Of a stretch of DNA of 64,000 nt, positions 11,101-23,357 are shown piece after piece (position 1 is the stretch's first letter; every line of letters starts with the position of its first letter). The stretch is taken from positions 44,255,633 to 44,319,632 of the forward strand of contig CM070567.1 of assembly GCA_036346405.1 (NCBI GenBank), read 5' to 3'. The position numbers were made by a program, and so were the translations under genes. The notes under the pieces were generated by a model. It saw nothing but the letters and a program-made list of their open reading frames with translations, was not told the origin of the DNA and did no database searches. The stretch comes from Phyllostachys edulis (Eukaryota > Streptophyta > Magnoliopsida > Poales > Poaceae).

Positions 11101-11683
11101 ATTAACTCATCACGACGATATATAGCTCCGCCTCCTCGCCAACAGATATAGTCTTCTTGATCTCCATCTCTGGCGCTCGGTAGGTCCATCGCCGCTCCAT
11201 GCCCGGCTTGAGTACATCGCCTCACCTCACCGAGCCGGCTGGTCCATTTCAGCTATATATTGTCGCCGAGGAGCTTGCCGCCGCCTCTCTGTTCACCGAC
11301 GACGACCCACCGCGCTTTGGACCTTCCCGACTTTCATTGACACCTTCCTCGTGATCGAGGTGAGATAATCAAGCATAAGCATCCTTTAATTTGTGTAGTT
11401 TCAGCGCTTACGCCAAATCGCTAGTTTCAGCGCCCATGGGACATCACCGCTTGTTCGCCTCAAAGTAGACCTTAGGCCGAGAGCCACGACTATATAGCAA
11501 TGCGATGTCACCCTAAGCCCGCTTTGAGCTTCAAATTAATCCTACTGCTTTTTAATCATTTAGTTAATAAACTAACGAAGTTTATGACATGTGGGATCGC
11601 CATAGATTTTATAAATAAAATCATGAAATAAAAATGAGTCACCGACAAGTAGGGCCCACATGTAAGTTAATAAAATCCTAAAA

Positions 11684-14600
11684 ATGAAAAATGAAAAAAT
11701 CGTAATTAAGCCTCGTAAAATACGCTTTGAAAGTCATCACCCTTTTATTTATTTTCAAGGTTTTCAATACGAACCGTGTGATGGACCGAAGTCGATGTAC
11801 ACCGAGAACCGTGTGAGTGAAGAGTACATTAATGGCGGTTCGCTTACAAGAGCCGCCGAGGAGGATATGTTGAATAAGGGCGGAATATATGTACGGCCCA
11901 TGCATTGATCGCGAGAATCAAGATGTTTAACAACCGAGCGCAAATCGAAGCACACTTGATTCAAGGGGTTTCAAAAGGGTTATACATGTTGGACCATCCA
12001 CTTGAAGAGCATATTATACAGAAGTCAACGATATGCATATTATACAGAAGTCAACGATATGCCGCCAATGATGTCGATTGTGGTTCCGATTCGATAGTCT
12101 GACGATGACAATCTAGATCGATGCTTGCGATGCGTAGGGAACCGTGATGAGAGGGAGTATGTTCAATTCGGGCGTGATGGAGGACTCAGAGAAACCTTTG
12201 TTCCCGCCGCAAGTCGGAATACACAAGGTTGTCATCCGTGCTTAAACCGCTGAAATTGAAGGCAAGCAACGGTTGGTCCGATAAGAGTTTCACGAGTGTT
12301 ATGTCTCTTAGCGGACATGCTTCCAGAGGGAAACGAGTTGCCCAAAACCACCTACAAAGCCAAAAGGTTCTTTGTCCATTGGGAATGGAAGTAGAAAGAA
12401 TACATGCATGTCCGAACGATCAGATCCTCTACCGTAACGAGTATACAAACATGCATGTATGTCCGTGCAACGATCCCGATACAAGCGTAAAAAGCAATCG
12501 ATGACGACGAGGAATCGAGGTGAAGAAAGGACCTCTGCTAAGGTGGCGGGTATCTTCCCGTAATTCCCCGCTTGAAGCGATTTTTGCGAATCCAAAGAAT
12601 GCAAAAGCTACAGATTGGCACTCGAGGAGCGTAAGAATGACGGAAAGTTAAGACACCCTCCGATTCCGCCAAAGGAGAAACATCGATAGAGGTTTGCGAC
12701 TTCAAAAGGAACCGAGGAATATAAGGTTTGGATTGAGTACGATGGAATGAATCCTTTCGGTAACATGAGCAAATGACATAGCACTTGGCCTGTGGACGCT
12801 CAGATCTACAACCTTCCTCCTTGGTTGTGTATGAAGCGGAAGTATATTTTGTTGTCGATACTTATCCAAGGGCCAAGCAACCTCGGGAATGATATTGATG
12901 TGTACCTAGCACCATTGATGGAAGATCTAAAAATACTTGTGGATTGAAGGGTGCAGTATGGGATGCGATAAACGAGAGAACTTCACTTTACGCTCCTTGT
13001 TGTTCGCACCATAAATGATTATCCCGCCTTTGCTAATATATCGGGCCGAGTACAAAAGGCCAAAGCCTCAGACTCACCGCTAGATGATACCGAGAATGTG
13101 TGGTCAATCACTCGCACAAAACCGTGTACATGCGTCATCGAGGTTCCTTCGGAGGGCTCACCCATACCGCAGATGAAGAAACAATTCGACGGAGAGAAGG
13201 AGGACAGTTCATTCCAAGGCATTTAAGTGGAAAAGAGGTCTATGATATGGTTAAGGATTTAGATGTTGTGCTTGGAAAGGGATGTAAATCGAGGACAAGT
13301 AAGAAGAACATGTGGAAGAAGAGATCAATATTTTGGGACTTACCTTATTGGGAGCACCTAGAAGTTCGCCATCGATCGACGCCATGCACGAGAGAAGAAT
13401 GTATGTGATGACTTGATTGGTCTCTTCTTCAACATTCGTGACAAAACAAAGGATGGTGTCAACGCACGGCTTGACTTGGTTGATATGGACATCGACCGAG
13501 TTAGCACCAACAAGGACCGATAAAGACTTAACGCATTCTTCCCCGCTTGTTACACTCTGTCCAAGGCCGAGAGAACCGAATCTGCGGTGCTTGCATGGCG
13601 TGAAAGTTCCGTCCGGTTACTTCGCCAACATGAAGAAACTTGTTTCGATAAAAGATTTGAAGTTAATTGGCATGAAGTCTCATGATTGTCATGTGTTGAT
13701 GACACAAATGCTCCTCGCTGTAATTAGAAGTATTTTGCCGATCAAGGTCCGAGAGACAATCATGAGGTCGTGTTATTTTTTAACACAATTGCTCGAAGGT
13801 CATCGATCCCGAAGGACTAGATGCTCTGCAGACGAGGTGGTGACGACTCTATGTGATCTTGACATGTATTTCCTTCGCTGTTTTTCGATATCATGGTCCA
13901 TCTCATTGTTCATATTGTGAGGGAGATAAAGATGTGCGGGCCCGTGTTCCTCGTAGCATGTACCCGCTCGAGAGGTTCATGGGAATTCTCAAGTCATATG
14001 TACGAATCGATCTCGCCGAGGGCAAGATCGCCGAAGGTTATGCAACCGAAGAGGTCATTGAGTTCTCGCCGATTACATGGCTCGGTCGAACCGATAGGTG
14101 TGCCTCGATCTCGCCATGAGGGGAGGCTCGAGGGTATCGGGACCATCGGAGGAAAGCAATCACTCCAAATATGGATGCGTATGCTCAAGCCCATTTCACG
14201 GTCTTGCAACACATGACCAAGTGTCCTCAGATATCGACAAGACAAGGACGTGCTTGGCAATGTAATCCGGTGCGGCGGATGTTTGGATCACGAGACAACA
14301 CAATGATTTGCGGTTCAACCAATGGTTGAAGGAGCGACTTGCTAGGAGCTCGTCAAGTGATATGTTGACATGGTTGGCAAAAGGGCCAACATTTACGCTT
14401 GTAACATGGCGAGGATAATACATAAATGGGTACACATTCTATACGCAGCTCGTGGATATAAAAAGCACTAACCGTAACAGCGTGTCCGTGATAGATGCAT
14501 TCAAGACCGATGGGGTGAGGAGCTCTTACTATGGGCAAATAGAGGAGATATGGGAGCTCGACCACGTGCTTTTCAAGATCCCCTATTTCGGTGCCGTTGG

Positions 14601-14928
14601 TCCATCTCCCACAGTGAAGGTCGACAAATGCGGGCGTCACTACCGTGGACCTCAAACGTGTTTGATACAAAGACGAACCATTCGTCTTCAAGCTAACCAA
14701 ATTGTTCAAGTCTTCTATGTTACCGACCCGGCAAATAAGAAGCGCCACGTAGTTCTTCATGGAAAAAGGAGGATTGTCGGAGTTGAGAATGTAGTGGACG
14801 AGGAAGAATACAATCAATTTGACGAGTTGCCTCCTTTCGGAAACGGCATAAGGGTCGAGGAAGAAGAACATGACGAAACTAGCTACATACGCGTCGATCA
14901 TCATGAAGGGCTAATTTTTAAAGATTAA
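11684..14928 (+). pseudogene. CACTA TNP2-type transposase pseudogene
   Basis: TNP2-family landmarks occur in order. A transposase-associated domain remnant (MYTENRVSEEYI) lies at 11794. A block with 'HACPNDQILYRNEY' is near 12400. 'WKKRSIFWDLPYWEHLEVRH' is at 13312-13371, and CLHGVKVPSGY with DLKLIGMKSHDCHVLM is at 13590-13700. Then comes 'MVHLIVHIVREIKMCGPVFL' (13893), and a C-terminal block with YYGQIEEIWELD and QIVQVFYVTDPANKK, ending at a stop at 14926-14928. The order matches the catalytic domain plus the DUF4218-like and C-terminal regions of grass CACTA transposases. The frame changes repeatedly and many stops occur, so no functional protein is possible. Start and intron positions are not resolvable. 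Confidence 0.85.
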
Positions 14929-14929
14929 T

Positions 14930-15164
14930 TGAACAATGTGTGTATATGTATATGTACGTTCTGATGAATGGTTAATTTTAGTTCATTTGAGTTAATTAAT
15001 TGATTTGTACTGTGAAATGGATGTGATTGTTTCTCAAATGAATGTGAATTGGATGTATATACATGTACTTTTATCTTTTTTTGCTTGTTTCAGAGGGCAT
15101 GGCTAGCATTTTCTGAGGCTAGCCAATAAATAGATCGATCTAGATATTAACCAATACAAAATAA
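14930..15164 (+). other. First CACTA 3' UTR module with poly(A) signal
   Basis: AT-rich sequence follows the transposase stop and ends in a motif at 15088-15130: cagagggcatggctagca, a short spacer, then ggctagccaataaa. GGCTAGC repeats flank the spacer and can pair, and AATAAA follows directly. The same module recurs at 19230-19432 after the second gene. Confidence 0.8.
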
Positions 15165-15412
15165 TATCACAGACGGTTTGAACTACAAACCGTCTCACAT
15201 GTATATCACAGCACGGTTGTTTATTAAAACCGCTCAGGATACATGTATATCACGACGGTTGTTTATTAACACCGCTCGTGATATCATATCACGAGCGGTT
15301 CTAAGTGAGAACCGCTCGCATGATACATCACATATCACGAGCGGTTCTAAGTTACAACCGCTCAGTGATAGTGTATCACAAACGGTTCTAATTTAGAACC
15401 GCTCAGTGATGT
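15165..15412. repeat. Internal CACTA subterminal-type palindrome block
   Basis: The same cacgagcggtt/aaccgctcgtg inverted units found at the element ends recur here, between the two genes, 5.75 kb from the nearer terminus. The leader of the second gene begins immediately after. Subterminal blocks are normally confined to the element ends, so this placement suggests a composite element. Confidence 0.85.
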
Positions 15413-15770
15413 CCATCCCTATTTACATTCGGACTCTAGCTAGGGTTTGCCGCGCCGCCAAGATTCTCAAACGATTAAGTTTCTCAACTCCTCTCGCCTC
15501 CTCCTCCCAGAGCCTGTCGCCACTGTCCTCGACGCCGCCTCCTCGAGCTCCCGCGACTCTCCCCGATCCGCTGACGCCGCCTCCTCCTCCAGGCCAGCCG
15601 CGCCTCCCCGAGCCTGCCGAGCCTCCTCCTACCCAGCGCCTCCCCCGAGCCCACGCGCCTCCTGCCCGAGCCCGCCGCCTCCTCCCCCCCGAGCCCGTGC
15701 GCGCCTCCCCTTCGACGCCTCACATTCCTAGAGATCTTCCTCGCCTTCTCCTCGACGCCCAAAGGTAACC
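15413..15770 (+). other. GC- and proline-codon-rich leader of the second CACTA gene
   Basis: This stretch follows the internal palindrome block. It has a 'tagggtttgccgcgccgcc' start and a cytosine-rich simple repeat that opens long but low-complexity frames on both strands. A gg/gtaacc splice-donor-like site lies near 15766-15771. I read it as 5' UTR rather than coding sequence. Confidence 0.5.
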
Positions 15771-16124
15771 AATGCCGAGTTACCGATCGACCCCCATGCC
15801 CCTTTCCCTAACTATTTATATCAATAATCTGTCATGGTCCTTCATGATAATTGTACTTGTTTTAGGAATGTGTATTTGTTCTAGTCAGTTATTCATATGG
15901 TATTTGTTTTGATATCGCTTTCGAATACATTGCAATGTGGTGTGGTGGGCTTGAGATGAATGCTCTGTGATGATAATAGTCTTGTAATGAAATTGTTTTG
16001 ATAATCGGGTTTGTACTTGAGCTCTAATTGGAATGCTTACTCTACATCCGATAGCAATATCAAAATGTTAAATCTTAGCTTTATGTCGATTTCATTTGTT
16101 CACATGATGTTCTATTTCTTGTGA

Positions 16125-19100
16125 AGATGTCTTCGCTCATTCTCGAGTCGTAGCCGCCATGTGTCTAATGATGCACCATCCTCTCGAACAATATCCAACC
16201 GCAGAGAAGAAGAGGAATATCGAAAAGGCCCACGGGCGATTTACCATCACGAAGGTCGATCGCCTAGGACCCTATCAATCCTCGCCGAAAGCGGCGTCGC
16301 GATTCGGAGAATGGTCGGAATAGTTGCACGGAACGGATCAAGATCACCTACGATTCGTGGAAGGTGGTGCCCGACCATCGAAAACCGCCAGGTCTTGGCG
16401 GAAATTCTCGCATCGCTCGAGATCCCCAGTAGAACTACTAGACTCCGGCGACGACACGCTGCGTTACAGCGCGCAAAGCGTGGAAGAACCTCAAGAGCAC
16501 GCTTGTCAAGAACTACATGGAGAAGGATCTGCCGCCTTCCACAAGTATCTGTTCTTGGAAGAGTCTGGGCCGAAGTTTGTGGCGAAGAAGACGACAGATG
16601 AATTTAAGAGTGAAAGTGCGACGCACACGCCCTCCAGTAAAAACAAGCACCCCACGCACTCGGCACGGCATGGTATGCGGGTAAAGCCCCGATATGGAGG
16701 GATCAGAACAGCAGCGAAAGCGCTTGAATCTCTCCTGCTATTTCGAGATCACCGATGTGCGCTACCGACATGGGTTATTTGCGAGGTTATGTATTCGCCC
16801 ACGGGAAGTGTACTTTCCAAACCCGAAGACCGTGAAGTGTCCCAACGCTCGTAAGATATCGAACTACCTAGTTTGTAATCACTCCATAACTTCATAGGAA
16901 GTGAAATGACATGTCGGGCTATATTGTAGATAACGTTGAGTGCACAATCTTCCCAAGGCTCATTCCAGTGCGGATAGGGAGAAAGATATACTCTCTGCCC
17001 CTAGGAAATAGTGAGCATCCGGTCGCACGAGAGGCGCCGGTGTTTTTGTTACATGGGAACAATGGTTCCAAGCGGACTCGGATCGCATCGAGTAGGAAGA
17101 GAGCCAAAGCCGAGCACGATGCAAAGCTACGAGAGGATCTTCGCATCCTCGAGATGAGCTCACCGAAAAAATCAGAGCGAGGTCAATTGAAAAAGTCACA
17201 CAGAGGTCACTCAATCCTTTGAGGAAAGGATTCGTATGCTCGAGCAAAAGCAGATAGAGACCTTTGAGGAAAGGATTAAGGGATTGCAAATGCCAAGTCG
17301 GTTGGAAGCCCCGCCTTACTATACCGCTTAGCCACTTCCCAAACATCCGAGTAGTCATTCCAACCCTAACCCTCCCACAATAGGTGATGACAGATTTTCC
17401 GTCGATGACATCCGTAATAATTATTATCTCTCGAATGCTCAATCCATTGATAGGCTGTTGGAGTAGCTAATTTTGTACCGCTATGTACGAGGTGGCTACG
17501 GCGCAAGCTCCAAGTGAGATATGTCTCTGCTGCCCTAGATGTCGCTTGGGGCAGTGTATCCATCCGATCGAGCTTTGGTGCACGGCAAATCTAGCGCGGG
17601 TTTCGCAAAAGTGAATGTGGACGGTGTTTGTGCCAATTTCGAGGCCGCCCCGCTGAAAATTCCCCAAACGATGAGGTCATGACTCTAGGGCAAGCCGTTG
17701 GAACATTCATCCAAAGGCCCAAGGAGGACATCCGCTCGAGCTACTCGCCCGGTGTCAACTTCACGGAATGTCTGCGAAACGGCATCAAGTCCACGGACTG
17801 GATCGCCGGTTACTCAGACCGACACAAGGCAAGGGCCCGCCGCATCACATGCATCTACACCTCGTGCTCGATCGCCTCTTGTGAAGTTGACCTATACAAA
17901 GCGAGGCAAAGGGCAAGGGCAAATCGAAGACGATCGAGTCCTCTCGATATCCCTTCTTGCCGCTGGGTCTTAAATACAAGCTAGGCGAGCCGCTTGTTCG
18001 AGAAGTTAGATAGCCCTACCCTAGGACCGGATTGCACGGAATTACATACATGGTACATGGAACACCAACAAGCCGTTGATCAACGACGCCGGGTGTCACC
18101 GCAAGTTCAAAGAGGATCATTTTAACCACGTGTATCAAGACGCCGTCTTCACGGTGACCTTCGACGACTTGTTCTGTCTCTTCAACCTCGACGAGCTCGA
18201 CGCCTCACTCATACGATCTCGACATCGTAAGTGTGTACAATCACGGTCAATGTTCGTGTAATATCGATAAATGTTATATATAACTCCTAGCTTTTGTATA
18301 ATAGATACATGATCGGAAGCCAAAGAAGGAAATCACCGGTAGGTTTCTCGACCCACACATTGTCTCTCGAAAGCAAAGCATCATGGCGAATGCAACATTC
18401 GCCGAGAATTACGTTATAGATTTTTTCATGGCTCACCGCAACAAGGAATCCATACTTTTGCCCTACAACCGTAAGTAAGTAGTGTTACACTCTGGCTATA
18501 CTTGTTGATTTGTACTTTATAAGCAACACTAACTTAGGTTTAATGACCATGCCGGCATACCCGTAGGTACCATTGATTCTAATTGTAATTATACCAAAAC
18601 GGAAATACGTAATATACCTAGATTCCCTCTGAGGGCCACTCACAACTTTACAACTATCCGAGTTTAATCATCGTAAACACATTTCCTCCATAGAAACTCT
18701 ATTGTAGTCTTTCCTTCCTTTGCAATGGCTAAGGCTAACTTCTTGGAGTCACGAGGGTGTTCGACGTGTTACATGCTAAAGGATGGAATATGAAGGAAGG
18801 ACGCCGACATGATCAAAATTCCTTGCACTTGCTAGCTAGTACACATTAATCCTATATAACACTTCGTAGCAATGCCTCTCGAACTAACCAATTTATTTTT
18901 GCGGTGCTACCAAAGAAATTACCGTCCGCAACGTCTGTGGATACTATGTTTGCCACAACATGCAACTACTCATCGGTTCGCGATCACCAATGATCCTCGT
19001 GTTTGTCAATCTTTCAACAATTATTTCATATATACTTACCAATTTATATAAGCCCTAATTTAACCTTCATATCGACAAAGTTGCGACCATCATTGCCGAA

Positions 19101-19240
19101 ATCATATGGAACAGAGCGAGCTCATAAAAATTCGATCACACCTTGCGCCATTCCCTAATGATGTGTCATAAATCCAAATGGGAGTTTCCACAAAGTGTAG
19201 CGATTGAACTTGATTGGGATAGATTGAACATAATGGTACA
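16125..19240 (+). pseudogene. Second CACTA gene: TNPA-like and C48-protease-like ORF, decayed
   Basis: The first half carries fragments typical of grass CACTA second-gene proteins. They include WKNLKSTLVKNYMEKDLP-type sequence in one frame and 'YLFLEESGPKFVAKKTTDEF' in another (about 16480-16610). A long hydrophilic middle includes VAREAPVFLLHGN (about 17020) and a KAEHDAKLREDL segment (about 17110). The C-terminal part has DLFCLFNLDELDASLI (18165-18215), then FLDPHIVSRKQSIM and NKESILLPYN (18340-18470). The last matches the Ulp1/C48-like C-terminus of many plant CACTA second ORFs. Multiple frameshifts and stops are present. Such proteins may bind subterminal repeats or process partners; that role is inferred from the family. 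Confidence 0.65.
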
Positions 19241-19432
19241 TGTGTGTAAATTAATGTACATTAATGGTTAATTTTAGTTAATTGATTTGTGAATTGATGT
19301 GATTGTTTCAAATGAATGTAATTTTGTTGTGCTTCAAAATGAATGCAATTTTGATGTGCTTCGAAATGAATGAGAATTGGATGTGCTTGTTTCAGAGGGC
19401 ATGGCTAGCATTTCTGAGGCTAGCCAATAAAC
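19230..19432 (+). other. Second copy of the CACTA 3' UTR module
   Basis: This segment aligns with 14935-15130. It shares the 'tggttaattttagtt' and 'gtgattgttt' stretches and ends with cagagggcatggctagca, a spacer and ggctagccaataaa at 19390-19431. Both genes therefore end in the same untranslated module with the same AATAAA signal. Confidence 0.85.
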
Positions 19433-19459
19433 GTAAATAGATTTAGCGATGTAAAGACT

Positions 19460-19800
19460 ACCCGAGACGGTGCGTCAGCGATCTAAACCGCTCAGTGATA
19501 GTCGACTACCACGACGCGATGCAGAGATGAAACCGCTCGTGATAGTGAACTATCACGCACGGTTTCATCTACGATCGTCGCGGTAATCGACATCATCCTG
19601 CATTTTTTCATCTACGCATCGCTCGGGTAGTCGATTATCACGCATTTCGCTTGCATCTACAAACCGTCTGTGATAGTATGTATTACGCATTTCGGTTCAA
19701 AACCGTCTGTGATGACCTAATGCATTATCGACCCATAAACTCGAGCGGCTCACGGAACCGCTCTGTGATGGCGCTTGAACCGCTCAGAAAGGCCTTTTCT
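19460..19800. repeat. CACTA 3' subterminal palindrome block
   Basis: Alternating units such as 'aaccgctcagtgata' and 'tatcacgcacggtttc' fill the last 340 bases before the right terminal inverted repeat. They are more diverged and contain more small indels than the 5' block. Confidence 0.8.
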
Positions 19801-19919
19801 GTAGTAGTGCTTTATGTGAGAAATCTTCAGGAAAAACTTACTAAGGAAAAAAGAGTGCAACATCTCTACGTTCCAGGTTAATCTTCAGGATTAAGGTAAA
19901 ATTTCAGGACCTTAAGTAG

Positions 19920-21600
19920 GTTATGATTTAGGGGTTTCTCCCCCTGATCCCTGTAGCTCTCTAAGCCACTTCATTCCAATGCCACGAACACATCGTTGGA
20001 AACTGGACACAGACAGAGACTTAGTGAATAGATCAGCTAGATTTTCATAAGACCTAGTTTGTAGGATCTTCACCTGACTGTTCTTCTGGAGTTCATGAGG
20101 ATAGAAGAATTTGGGAGCAATTTGCTTTGTGATATTACTCTTAACATATCTCATTTCCATTTGTGCAACACAAGTAGCATTATCTTCATAGATAATTGTG
20201 GGGTATCGATGGTGTTAATGCCACATGAATTCTGGATATGGCTAATCACTCGTCTGAGCCAAACTCATTCACATGAGCCTTCGTATAGTACAATAATTTC
20301 TGAGTGGTTGGTAGAAGTAGCTACCAAAGTTTGCTTAAATGATCGCTAAGAGATGGCTACACCACCACAGAGAAATACAAACCCAATCTAAGATTTGGCA
20401 CTATGCAGATCAGACATATAGCCAACATCCGTATATCCCACCTTGGTCAAGTCTTGGTCCTTCTAGTAAAATAAGCAAAGATCTTAGGTACCTTAGAGGT
20501 ATCTTAGAAGAGTTTTAACACCAGCTCAATGCCTTTTAATTGGAGCTGCATTGTGTCTAGCCAATAAGTTGACCACAAACACAATATCCGGCCTTGTGTA
20601 GTTCGTAAGGTACATCAGTGCTCCTATGGCGCTTAAGTATGAAACTTATGGTCCTAAAACTTCTTCACTTTCCATCCACGGTCTAAATGGGTCTTTATCC
20701 ACATTTAGGGATCTCACTACCATGGGGTCTTTAAAGGATGAGATTTATCCTTGATGAATTTCTCCAGTACCTTCTTGGTGTACGTAGACTAGTGTACTGG
20801 GATTCCTTTAGGGAAGTGCTCTAGCTATAGGCCTAAACAATACTTGGTTTTACCCAAGTCTTTTATCTCAAACTCCGTCACAAGATAAGAAGTTGCTTCC
20901 TTTATGTCCTCCGCGGTTCTGATGATATTCAGATCTTTGACATAAACTGAGATGATACAAAATCCATTCTAGGACTTCTTTATAAACACATAGGGACAGT
21001 CATCATTATTTGAGTAACCTTTCTTCAGGAGAAAGTCACTTAGTCGGTTGTACTACATTCTTCCCAATTGTTTTAATCCATATAGCGACCTCTATAGTTT
21101 AACGCTATACATGTTGCGATTAGTTTTATTAGGATCCAGAATTTTGACTCCTTCCGGGACTCACATATAGATATCTGTATCCAATGACCCATATAAATAT
21201 GTGGTCACTAAATCCATCAAGTGCATTGTTAAATTCATGCTAACCGCCATTGATATTAAGTATTAGAATGTTGTTCCACTCATCAAAGGAGAGTAGGTTT
21301 CATCGTAATCAATGCCGAGTCTCAGTGTGAACCCTTGTGCTACAAGCCTCGCTTTGTATCTTACCACCTGGTTGTTCTCATTTATCTTTCGGAGGGAAAA
21401 AACCCATTTGGATCCTATAGGGAACAATTTAGGAGGTGTTTCGGTGACACGACTGAATACTTTCCTTTTATTAAACAAGTGCAATTATGCCTCAATTACT
21501 TCTTTACATTTGACCTAATCTGAGCGCTTTTGGCACTCTGCCTTGGACTTAGGTTCTCGATCCAGTTCAAGAGTTTTAGTAATTTTAGAAGAAAAAAAAT
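19920..21600 (-). pseudogene. Copia-A RT and RNase H segment
   Basis: Minus-strand reading from 21600 gives the Copia RT N-terminus (FPIGSKWVFSLRK, then RYKARLVAQGF and IDYDETYSPL at 21290-21430). Broken RT continues with a 'SLYGLKQ' block near 21050. The active-site box near 20945 reads YVKD where YVDD is expected. RNase H follows, ending in ENLADLFTKSLSVSSFQRCV and a 'GIGMKWLRELQGSGG' tail at 19930-20000. Frequent stops show a dead copy. The CACTA insertion lies downstream, in the 3' UTR of this element. Confidence 0.85.
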
Positions 21601-21823
21601 TGAAATAATATTAATTTAAAAGATAGTTACAAAAATAAATAGTCGATTTTTTTTTACAAAACTAGGCGCTTGTCGCTCCTGTCGCCATTCCAATTGGCGA
21701 CAGGGGGCTCAATAGTACAAAGAGCTCCTTGTCGCCAGTTGAATTGGCAACAGGTCCCTATCGCCAATTCAAATGGCTACAGGGATCCTCTCTACTCCTT
21801 TTGTACTGACTATTTCCAAGCAC

Positions 21824-22040
21824 ATATTTTGTCAGCAAATCACACTGATATTATATAACATTTAGCACAACGTCATAACATCTTTTGTCGATAAATCATA
21901 ATGATATTACATAACAGTCAGCGCAATGTCATCACATACTTTGTGGACAAATCACACTGATATTACATAACATTCAGTACAATGTCATAACACCTAGTTT
22001 TTGACAGATCAAAGTGATATTACAAAGCATTGGGCACCAC
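21824..22040. repeat. 57-bp tandem repeat, about 3.7 copies
   Basis: Units begin ttttgtc(a/g), continue 'aaatcacactgatattacata' with variants, and end 'caatgtcataacac'. The starts are near 21826, 21884, 21941 and 21996. The array lies just inside the left TIR of the MULE-like element, in the untranslated tail of its minus-strand gene. Confidence 0.75.
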
Positions 22041-22049
22041 ATATTTCAA

Positions 22050-23357
22050 AAGGATGAAGCTTTCCCGTGGCCACGACCTCAACGTCTGCCATGTGGACCG
22101 CCTCGAGTGGGGCAGTCGGATGAGGTCCCCGCAGCGACGTCTGGACTACCGATGTCTCCTTCGTCCTGTGGATTTATTATAGGGCATTTCTTGAAGGTGT
22201 GCCCAGACTCCCTACAAATGGAGCACTTCTTCATATAACGCCAGACTTCTGCTTCATCCATGTCGTTCCTGATGTGCCGTACTTGTTGTCAGCCAAACTT
22301 TTCATTCAACTTATCAATGCCCGTGGCCTAGATAAGTTGCTCCTAGGTCGGATGGCCAGTGAAATGGCCAACCACAGCGTAACCATACATCTCGGCACTC
22401 CAGGTTTACATCACCTCCTTCTTGTTGAAGTAGTCGGAGAGGTACTAGTCGGGATGCTGCGCCACTGTCGAACATGCTGCCATGACAAGGGAGCAGGGCT
22501 TATGCAGAAGAAGGGGCTTGTTGCAAGTACATACTCAACTAGCATGATGTAGCGTGCACTCGTGAGTGATCCTCTCGCGGTTCGTCCCACGATGTCCTTT
22601 ATCCTTGCACATTATCTTGAAGCGAAGCTCCCTTGTGCCCATCTGGTCGTACTCCCATGGCACACGAGAGCCTTCGTTAACGATGAGGTTGTCAAACTAG
22701 CATGTGTTTTACTCAGATGGAACCGCCTGCTGGTCGACATCATCCTTGTCATTGGATCCTTCATCTTTTGACAATGCCATGTAGTTCTGATCTTCGAGAT
22801 CCATCCTTTTCACTAGGGCTTCCAGCTCCTCACCCTCGTCAGCAAGTCCACTAGCTTGCCTGACTAAAGGAGCTCCTTCCGCAGGGTCTTCATCAATAGC
22901 ATCGGCAACTCTGAAACCTTCAGCCATTGTGTGCACCGCGCTGTGGCTGGAGCCTCCGACTTCTTCTTCGGCATCACCACCCCCTTCTTGTTCGGCTGTC
23001 GATGCAGGAGTGGGCTTCGCATATGCCTAGGCTAGAAAGACCAAATCCCACTATTTCGCCCTCGCACTACGTACATATGACTACCATGACCTTGTTTCCT
23101 TGAGCACTAACTCCCAATATGTGCCCTGTGTTGGTCAGGGGGCAAGGCAACTCAATCTTAGATCATACACAACATGGTCCAAATCGAATGAGTGAAAAAA
23201 ACCACCACATCATAGCGCCCCATTTACGCTGCTCTGGTCTTGTTAGGGGCACGGTCGCCGATTGGAAATAATGCAAATCAATCCTATCGGGACCCCCAAG
23301 AATAGTCCCCTGATCGTAGTAAATTCTAAAGTTGGTGGTGTCCGACATATTTGACAT
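22050..23357 (-). pseudogene. MULE transposase remnant with SWIM and CCHC fingers
   Basis: The minus-strand ATG at 23357 starts MSNMSDTTNFRIYYDQ, a typical N-terminus of grass MULE transposases. An acidic linker follows (GFRVADAIDEDPAEGAPLVR, about 22860-22925). A SWIM-type motif comes next (C-x-C, then HKPCS, about 22480-22540). Then there is a 'RNDMDEAE' segment and a CCHC knuckle CSICRESGHTFKKCP (about 22183-22230), and a Gly/Arg-rich tail. The region between linker and SWIM, where the catalytic DDE core should be, is too short. The copy is therefore internally deleted as well as frameshifted, and could not transpose by itself. Confidence 0.7.

Larger units (their letters stand above)
10759..19809 (+). 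mobile_element. CACTA (En/Spm) transposon, 9,051 bp, TSD ctt
   Basis: The left end reads CACTACTACAGAAA, and the right end is its reverse complement ending CTGTAGTAGTG. The 3-bp duplication ctt flanks both ends (10756-10758 and 19810-19812), as expected for CACTA elements. The Copia-A 3' untranslated sequence is continuous across the gap. Inside are a decayed TNP2 transposase (11684-14928) and a second decayed gene (about 16100-19240). Three blocks of subterminal palindromes occur, at both ends and unusually also in the middle. Both genes are broken by stops and frameshifts. Confidence 0.93.

Noticed and set aside
15406..15768. Proline- and serine-rich ORF
   Set aside because: It is a cytosine-rich simple repeat in the leader of the second CACTA gene, open in several frames and on the opposite strand.
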